A stretch of DNA of 19,705 nt, taken from contig SOKC01000058.1 in NCBI GenBank assembly GCA_004376325.1, forward strand, positions 1 through 19,705, written 5' to 3'. The position numbers and the translations under genes are program-made. This document shows positions 16,201-19,705 of this stretch, one piece after another. The notes below the pieces were generated by a model that was not told where the DNA came from, did not search any database, and saw only the letters and a list, made by a program, of their open reading frames with translations. Each line of letters opens with the position of its first letter. Positions within the stretch are counted from its first letter, which is position 1. Origin of the DNA: Actinomycetota bacterium (GTDB lineage: Bacteria; Actinomycetota; Humimicrobiia; Humimicrobiales; Humimicrobiaceae).

Positions 16201-16412
16201 AGCCAAATATACTTATCCCTTCCACTCCAGATATCATTAAGTTTTAACTCATATGTTTCATGGGTTGGTTTTAAGGGTGATGGATTAACTTGTTCACCAA
16301 CATCTGGTGTCGCTAAGAAATCATTTAAATAAATTCTATTTCTATATCTTAATTCTTTAAGCCTTTGTATATGCTTTTCCAATCTTTCAATGTGAAAAAA
16401 TTCTAGAGACAT
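13284..16412 (-). CDS. Alpha-mannosidase, glycoside hydrolase family 38
   Basis: A 1042-residue zinc-dependent class II alpha-mannosidase of the cytosolic MAN2C1/bacterial type, with an N-terminal beta-domain of ~240 residues before the catalytic barrel. The conserved set is complete: GHTHIDVAWLW (H251, D253 zinc ligands), the nucleophile D363 in WLPDTFGFSWAMPQI, YGYGDGGGG (460-468), and NQFHDIIPGTS (H585 zinc ligand). It should release alpha-mannose from imported oligomannosides or N-glycan fragments inside the cell, as no signal peptide is present. The ATG at 16410-16412 has an AGGAGGGA ribosome site 6 nt upstream and the gene begins 13 bp after the permease stop, so it belongs to the transporter operon. 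Confidence 0.95.
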   Translation of the reverse strand: MSLEFFHIERLEKHIQRLKELRYRNRIYLNDFLATPDVGEQVNPSPLKPTHETYELKLNDIWSGRDKYIWLTKDIQIPSDWNNEKIVGVFDFGTTGRWNNSGFESLLYVNGSLYQGVDSNHKEVFFDVKKLGNTIKMDFRLWSGLEGGGMPQIQYHQIKEAYIACLDSPTDDLYYTGLMVAKTIKVLDEGNYHKHNLGKILIKTMQMVNFTNQSSQAFYDSVKIAKDFLNRELDKFQKDSNIHVFCVGHTHIDVAWLWRLKHTREKVARSFSIVNRLMEKYDDYIFLQTQAQLYEYVKDDFPEIYDMIKERVKQGKWEPSGSMWVEADCNLISGESLVRQILYGKRFFQKEFGYKNSFLWLPDTFGFSWAMPQILKKSNIDTFITTKLSWNEYNKIPSDTFIWRGIDGTEILTHFVTTPEIDAPSNWFSTYNGILSPETVKGVWDNYENKDLNNDLLIFYGYGDGGGGANRDMLENRRQLDRIPGLPKVSNTNVTNYLERLHANIKDKENNGYLHTWDNELYLECHRGTYTSQAYNKKMNRLLEFKYREAEILQVISSLVNRNWDNYCASDFEKGWKIILRNQFHDIIPGTSIKGVYEDSKEEYNIALNIVNKIIDRSFKSIAKDQANSFTVFNSGSFNRSGLVTIALSTSKEVHFEDEQGNVLPAQIEKDSAKIYIKNILPLSFQNIYIKEKAIGQESQFKFEKNSVESNKYIIEWNEQGHLVNLYDKELKRNALKGNGNVFEVFEDMPRQFDAWEIEPTIDLKKEIIKVFKGAKLVSNGCHYVKILFEWEYNKTTISQYMVLYHDSNRIDFETTVNWQEREKLLKVAFPVDIRSTKARYDIQFGNMERPTHHNTSWDFAKFEVVGHKWADLSEKGFGVALLNNCKYGYDIQNNNMRLSLLRSAYYPDPEADKGIHEFTYSIFIHGQEWYDSNLAQEAWDLNVPMPAIKGCVEEPVKNLFEMDDTNIVIDAVKKTEDGNHIIIRMHEQYCGKSDVALKLNFDFISWYEADLMENKIGHASKENIIKLTLRPYELCTILIQL

Positions 16413-16425
16413 TATGTCCCTCCTC

Positions 16426-17244
16426 TTATTTTAATGAACCACTGAACATAAAGCCGCTCAACATAAATCTTTGCGCAACAAAGTACAATACAACTATTGG
16501 CATCGTGTACAGCAATGAAAATGCAGCAAGCTGACCATATGCAACTCTTCCCCACATACCAAAAAATTGATAGATGGCTACTGCTGCTGGTGCTTTTTCA
16601 ACGGAGCTAAGTAATATAAACGGTACAAAAAAGTTACCCCAACTACCAGAAAAAGCCATAATGAACACTACACACATTCCTGGTAAAATTACAGGAACTA
16701 TAATTCTTTTAAGGGTTTGAAAAAAATTAGCCCCATCAACCCAAGCAGCCTCTTCTAAGCTTACAGGTACATCATCCATGAAATTCTTCATTATCCATAT
16801 GCTATACGGAAGTACTGCAGCAGTTAAAAATAGTGATGTAGATATAAGTGAATTAATAATCTTTAAATTAAAAAACATCATATAAACTGGCACCATGATT
16901 GCTGTTATGGGTAGCCCAGTAATAAATAGTAATGATAACATGATTCTGTATTTCCCTTTTATAGTGGATCGGGATAATGGGTACGCCGCAAACATGGACA
17001 ATATAACAACTAAAGTTGATTGTGTAAAAGAAATGATAAAGCTATTAAGAAACGAACGATAATTACTTGGATTGGATAAAACTGCTTTGTAACTGTCCAA
17101 GGTAAAATCTTTAGGAAGTCTAACTGTCAGTGTTGCCTGTGCATCAAAAGATGCACTGACTACCCAAAGCATCGGCCATATAAATAACGAGGCTATGAAT
17201 ATCAAAACTATAGTTGATACATGTTTCTTTAAGTATCGAATCAC
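16426..17244 (-). CDS. ABC sugar transporter permease, MalG type (CUT1)
   Basis: A 272-residue inner-membrane permease with about six hydrophobic spans. The EAA loop that docks the ATPase, EEAAWVDGANFFQTLKRI (about 164-181) followed by IVPVILPG, is canonical for carbohydrate CUT1 permeases, and the short cytoplasmic N-terminus is MalG-like. The start is GTG at 17242-17244 behind GGGGG 5 nt upstream. The gene begins 9 bp after the stop of the partner permease, consistent with translational coupling. Confidence 0.93.
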   Translation of the reverse strand: MIRYLKKHVSTIVLIFIASLFIWPMLWVVSASFDAQATLTVRLPKDFTLDSYKAVLSNPSNYRSFLNSFIISFTQSTLVVILSMFAAYPLSRSTIKGKYRIMLSLLFITGLPITAIMVPVYMMFFNLKIINSLISTSLFLTAAVLPYSIWIMKNFMDDVPVSLEEAAWVDGANFFQTLKRIIVPVILPGMCVVFIMAFSGSWGNFFVPFILLSSVEKAPAAVAIYQFFGMWGRVAYGQLAAFSLLYTMPIVVLYFVAQRFMLSGFMFSGSLK

Positions 17245-17253
17245 ATTAACCCC

Positions 17254-18126
17254 CTACATTTCATATCTAAAGCTTTTTATATAGAATATACTTAACAGTA
17301 TACTTAATAATAAAAGTATAATAGCCATAGCAGTACCATACCCAATTTGATATGAAATAAAAGCTTGTTTATACATATAAATAGGCATTGTAGTCGTATC
17401 ATTTCCCGGACCACCCCCGGTTAATGCAAAAATCACTCCAAACAAACCAAGTGTTGGAATTGTGACTAAAATCGTATTTGTAACAATTGTGCCTTTTATG
17501 ATTGGTAGTATGATTCTAAATATAACCTGAAATTTATTAGCACCATCTATCATTGCGGATTCTTTGGCCTCATCAGGTACATTTGAAAGCGCTGCCTGAT
17601 ACATTAACATAGAAAAAGCACTTCCTCTCCATATATTAGCCACAATCACAGCAATCATAGCAAAATCAAATAACCATGCTATTGGTCCAATTCCAAACAA
17701 GCCAATAGCATCATTTAAAGATCCTTTAACGCTAAAAAATGCAAAAAATATGAAAGCAACAACAACCTCTGGTGTTATCCATCCCAAGAGCACTGACGTA
17801 CCTACAAATTTTCTTAGCCCTTTACTTTTATTTTGCATCAAAAAAGCAATAATAAATCCTAATATTTGCTGACCTAATACTGCAGAAAATATAAGAAAAA
17901 CTAATGTATTGATGAATGAGACTATAAATCGAGAATCCTTAAACATAAATATGTAATTACTTATTCCAACAAAATCAAACTCTTGTGATTTCGAACCTAC
18001 AAGGGTTTTATTTGTAAAAGAATAAATAATGGAAATTATCATTGGTGCTAAATAAAAAAATCCGATTAAGGCCAACGCTGGCAACAAAGAAACTATCACC
18101 ATTCTCTTTTGGTCTTTTTTATGCAA
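17254..18126 (-). CDS. ABC sugar transporter permease, MalF type (CUT1)
   Basis: A 290-residue inner-membrane permease, about six spans, without the large periplasmic insertion of E. coli MalF, which is normal for most CUT1 systems. The EAA loop reads DEAKESAMIDGANKFQVIF (about 185-203) followed by RIILPIIKG. The start is TTG at 18124-18126, chosen because a very strong GGAGGTGATA ribosome site lies 7 nt upstream; the first downstream Met is residue 9. It forms a heterodimer with the MalG-type protein encoded next. No ATPase gene is in the window. Confidence 0.93.
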   Translation of the reverse strand: MHKKDQKRMVIVSLLPALALIGFFYLAPMIISIIYSFTNKTLVGSKSQEFDFVGISNYIFMFKDSRFIVSFINTLVFLIFSAVLGQQILGFIIAFLMQNKSKGLRKFVGTSVLLGWITPEVVVAFIFFAFFSVKGSLNDAIGLFGIGPIAWLFDFAMIAVIVANIWRGSAFSMLMYQAALSNVPDEAKESAMIDGANKFQVIFRIILPIIKGTIVTNTILVTIPTLGLFGVIFALTGGGPGNDTTTMPIYMYKQAFISYQIGYGTAMAIILLLLSILLSIFYIKSFRYEM

Positions 18127-18149
18127 AAATTATCACCTCCATTAAAAGC

Positions 18150-18179
18150 AGAAGCATTGCACCTAAGTGCAATGCTTCT
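18150..18179 (-). terminator. 13-bp perfect intercistronic hairpin
   Basis: AGAAGCATTGCAC (18150-18162) pairs perfectly with 18167-18179 around a 4-nt loop. It lies between the solute-binding-protein stop and the MalF-type permease ribosome site. The tail on the minus strand is GCTTTTAA, a weak T-run, so it may act as a partial terminator or as a 3' stabiliser of the binding-protein mRNA, giving more binding protein than permease, as known for malE-malF-type operons. Confidence 0.7.
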
Positions 18180-18207
18180 CTATTGAGTTTAGGGTTTATT
18201 TATTTTT

Positions 18208-19590
18208 CTATTTTTCAACCCAATTACCATCGCCAACTATAGCCTTGACATTCTTTGCATATTCGTCTGCCGCTTCCACTGCAGTCATTTGTCCAATTAA
18301 AACAGATTCAACAGCTGCTTGTATTTCGGCAGAAACACTTGGATACAATTCATGCCCTGGACGAAACTGCGTAAACTCAGTATAAGCACTCATTTCATAT
18401 CTAAAAAGATTTGCTTCTATATACCGAGAATCATTTGCAACGTCTGCTCTTGGCGACATATCGCCTGAAAGGTTACTACAATTGACTAAATTCTCTTTAT
18501 TGGCTACTACTTTAATTAAATCCATAGCTAGGTCCTTCTGTTGTGATAATGCAGGAATAGTTATAGTCCATCCACCACTCATAGAAGCAAACCCGTCACC
18601 TGCTTGATTTGGCATAGGTGTTACCTTGATTACATCTGTGTAATCTGCAAAAGCAGCGCCTTTCCAGTTACCATCAAGAAGTACACCAACTTCTACGCTA
18701 TCAATCATTAAAGGATCTATGGTTTGCCATGCGTTAGCCTCCATCATTACAGCAAGTTCTGTACTGTCATAGATTTCCATTTCGTATAAGTCCTGTATGA
18801 ATTCTAAAGTATCTACGATACCTGGAGCTTTTACTACCCATTTACCGTCTTCAAAAATCCAATCTTCTGTCCCTGTAAGGAACATTTCAAAGGTCTGCAT
18901 GGTTGTACCTTCACCATGCGCTTTAGAAGCATTCATCCAGATTGGATAAGGAACATCAGCATCATGAAGTTGTTCAATCATAGCCATAAGTTCAGCCCAG
19001 CTCTTAGGTGCCCAAGATGTTGCAATACCAGCATTTTCAAACACAGTAGTATTGTAGTATAAGCCTCTTGTGTCCGTCGAAAATGAAACAGCGTAAACAT
19101 TACCGTCAATCGTCGCACCTTCTTTGACTTTTCCAGAAAACTGTTGATCATATTCTGGCCATTCGTCCGTTGGGATTGGTGCTAAATATCCAGCTCCAAC
19201 AAATCCACCAAGCAAAAAGCTGTCTACTATTAGAACGTCAATCGTTTCATCTGATTGTAAAAGAAGCGTTGTTTTTACGGTATATTCGTCCCCAGTGCCT
19301 AAAACTTCCTCTAATACTACAGTAACATTAGGATACAAGGTTTCAAATTCAACTATAGCCGTTTCCAACCATTCTTTCCAAGGCGCATACCCACTATATA
19401 CCATTTTAACCGTTTTTGCTTCTTCAACTACTTCTTCTTCCACTGCAACTTCTTCCTCAACTGCTGCTTCTTCCTCAACTTCCTCAACTGCTGCTTCTTC
19501 AGCTTTACAGCCGTATAATGAAAAAGCTGCAACTATTGAAATACTCATTACTAAAACTACTACCCATAATAATGATTTTTTCATTTTCAT
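18208..19590 (-). CDS. Extracellular sugar-binding lipoprotein (family 1 solute-binding protein)
   Basis: A 460-residue ABC substrate-binding lipoprotein. The N-terminus has two lysines, a hydrophobic core and the lipobox LYGC with C28 as the lipidated residue. Residues 30-58 are a low-complexity Glu/Ala/Val linker, then the periplasmic-binding fold starts (VKMVYSGYAPWKEWL). Features such as SFSTDTRGLYYNTTVFENAG and SGGWTITIPALS are typical of oligosaccharide-binding CUT1 proteins. Of two in-frame ATGs (19588-19590 and 19582-19584), the second is better placed, 7 nt after AAAGGA, giving MKKSLLW. It is the first gene of the operon, preceding two permeases and the mannosidase, so its ligand is probably a mannose-containing oligosaccharide (inference). 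Confidence 0.94.
   Translation of the reverse strand: MKMKKSLLWVVVLVMSISIVAAFSLYGCKAEEAAVEEVEEEAAVEEEVAVEEEVVEEAKTVKMVYSGYAPWKEWLETAIVEFETLYPNVTVVLEEVLGTGDEYTVKTTLLLQSDETIDVLIVDSFLLGGFVGAGYLAPIPTDEWPEYDQQFSGKVKEGATIDGNVYAVSFSTDTRGLYYNTTVFENAGIATSWAPKSWAELMAMIEQLHDADVPYPIWMNASKAHGEGTTMQTFEMFLTGTEDWIFEDGKWVVKAPGIVDTLEFIQDLYEMEIYDSTELAVMMEANAWQTIDPLMIDSVEVGVLLDGNWKGAAFADYTDVIKVTPMPNQAGDGFASMSGGWTITIPALSQQKDLAMDLIKVVANKENLVNCSNLSGDMSPRADVANDSRYIEANLFRYEMSAYTEFTQFRPGHELYPSVSAEIQAAVESVLIGQMTAVEAADEYAKNVKAIVGDGNWVEK
19415..19505 (-). repeat. Degenerate tandem repeat encoding the acidic linker
   Basis: A GAA/GTT/GCT-rich imperfect repeat (minus strand) with units such as GCAGTTGAGGAAGAA encodes the EEAAVEE-like linker behind the lipidated cysteine. 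Such repeats expand and contract by slippage. The antisense leucine-rich open frame here is an artefact. Confidence 0.6.
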
Positions 19591-19610
19591 ATCCTTTCTT
19601 TGTCCTATGC

Positions 19611-19630
19611 CTGTTTTACTTTTAAAACAG
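19611..19630 (-). promoter_or_regulatory. Perfect 8-bp stem-loop in the binding-protein leader
   Basis: CTGTTTTA (19611-19618) and TAAAACAG (19623-19630) form a perfect hairpin with a 4-nt loop, about 20 nt upstream of the start codon and just ahead of the ribosome site. It may be an operator or an mRNA 5' structure. Confidence 0.45.
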
Positions 19631-19670
19631 ATTTTAATAAAATTACCTTTGAGATTTGTTTGTTTTGATC

Positions 19671-19699
19671 AGTTTAGCAACTGTCTAAAAAATAGACAA
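19671..19699 (-). promoter_or_regulatory. Candidate operon promoter overlapped by two palindromes
   Basis: A weak -35/-10 pair on the minus strand, TTGTCT (19694-19699), 17 bp, TAAACT (19671-19676), is overlapped by the 17-bp palindrome TGTCTA-5-TAGACA (19682-19698) and by TTTAG-7-CTAAA (19673-19689). The arrangement resembles repressor operators placed over a promoter. No regulator gene is in the window. Confidence 0.35.
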
Positions 19700-19705
19700 A
19701 TATCT

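Noticed and set aside
19416..19625. Leucine-rich plus-strand open frame
   Set aside because: Antisense shadow of the Glu/Ala/Val linker repeat in the binding lipoprotein.

Overview
The window is AT-rich bacterial DNA with dense genes, mostly on the minus strand, Shine-Dalgarno-led starts and several TTG/GTG starts. The lipoprotein signal followed by a Glu/Ala/Val-rich linker on the sugar-binding protein and the heterotrophic gene set suggest a low-GC, probably uncultured anaerobic or fermentative bacterium. The phylum cannot be fixed from this sequence alone.

Region 1 (1-2764) is a translation-related block read leftwards: tRNA-Thr(UGU), tRNA-Tyr(GUA), tRNA-Thr(GGU), a rho-independent terminator, a three-PAS HD-GYP signalling gene, elongator-type tRNA-Met(CAU), and the first 11 codons of tuf (EF-Tu). 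It resembles the well-known Thr-Tyr-Gly-Thr-tufB arrangement, but there is no Gly tRNA and a c-di-GMP phosphodiesterase gene sits in the middle.

Region 2 (2765-6603) holds a BadF/N-acetylglucosamine-kinase-type sugar kinase, a 58-codon remnant of a GH38 alpha-mannosidase C-terminus, and an IS21-family element whose left end abuts that remnant exactly. The IS has an intact istB, but istA is interrupted by two frame breaks. Its ends carry two and four copies of a ~20-bp repeat at helically phased spacing.

Region 3 (6604-10714, plus strand) has a recognisable promoter, then a 950-residue GH38 protein with Thr where the family's catalytic nucleophile Asp belongs, then an HAD-superfamily hydrolase with an unexplained ~80-residue N-terminal extension.

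Region 4 (10715-19705, minus strand) is a glycan-uptake and degradation operon in the order lipoprotein solute-binding protein, two CUT1-type permeases, a canonical GH38 alpha-mannosidase and, after a 424-bp gap containing a second GH38 remnant, a GH2 glycosidase. A decayed HAD-like gene lies between the GH2 gene and the convergent HAD gene. No ATPase for the transporter is present, as is common for CUT1 systems that share an MsmX/MsiK-type ATPase.

Taken together the locus looks like a mannose-containing glycan (possibly N-glycan-like) utilisation island. An oligosaccharide is imported by the ABC transporter, trimmed by intracellular GH38 and GH2 enzymes (neither shows a signal peptide), and GlcNAc-type sugars may be phosphorylated by the BadF kinase. 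The substrate assignment is inference. The presence of two GH38 genes, two GH38 remnants and an HAD remnant shows repeated gain and decay of such genes here. The strongest candidate for something undescribed is the nucleophile-less GH38 plus N-extended HAD pair.
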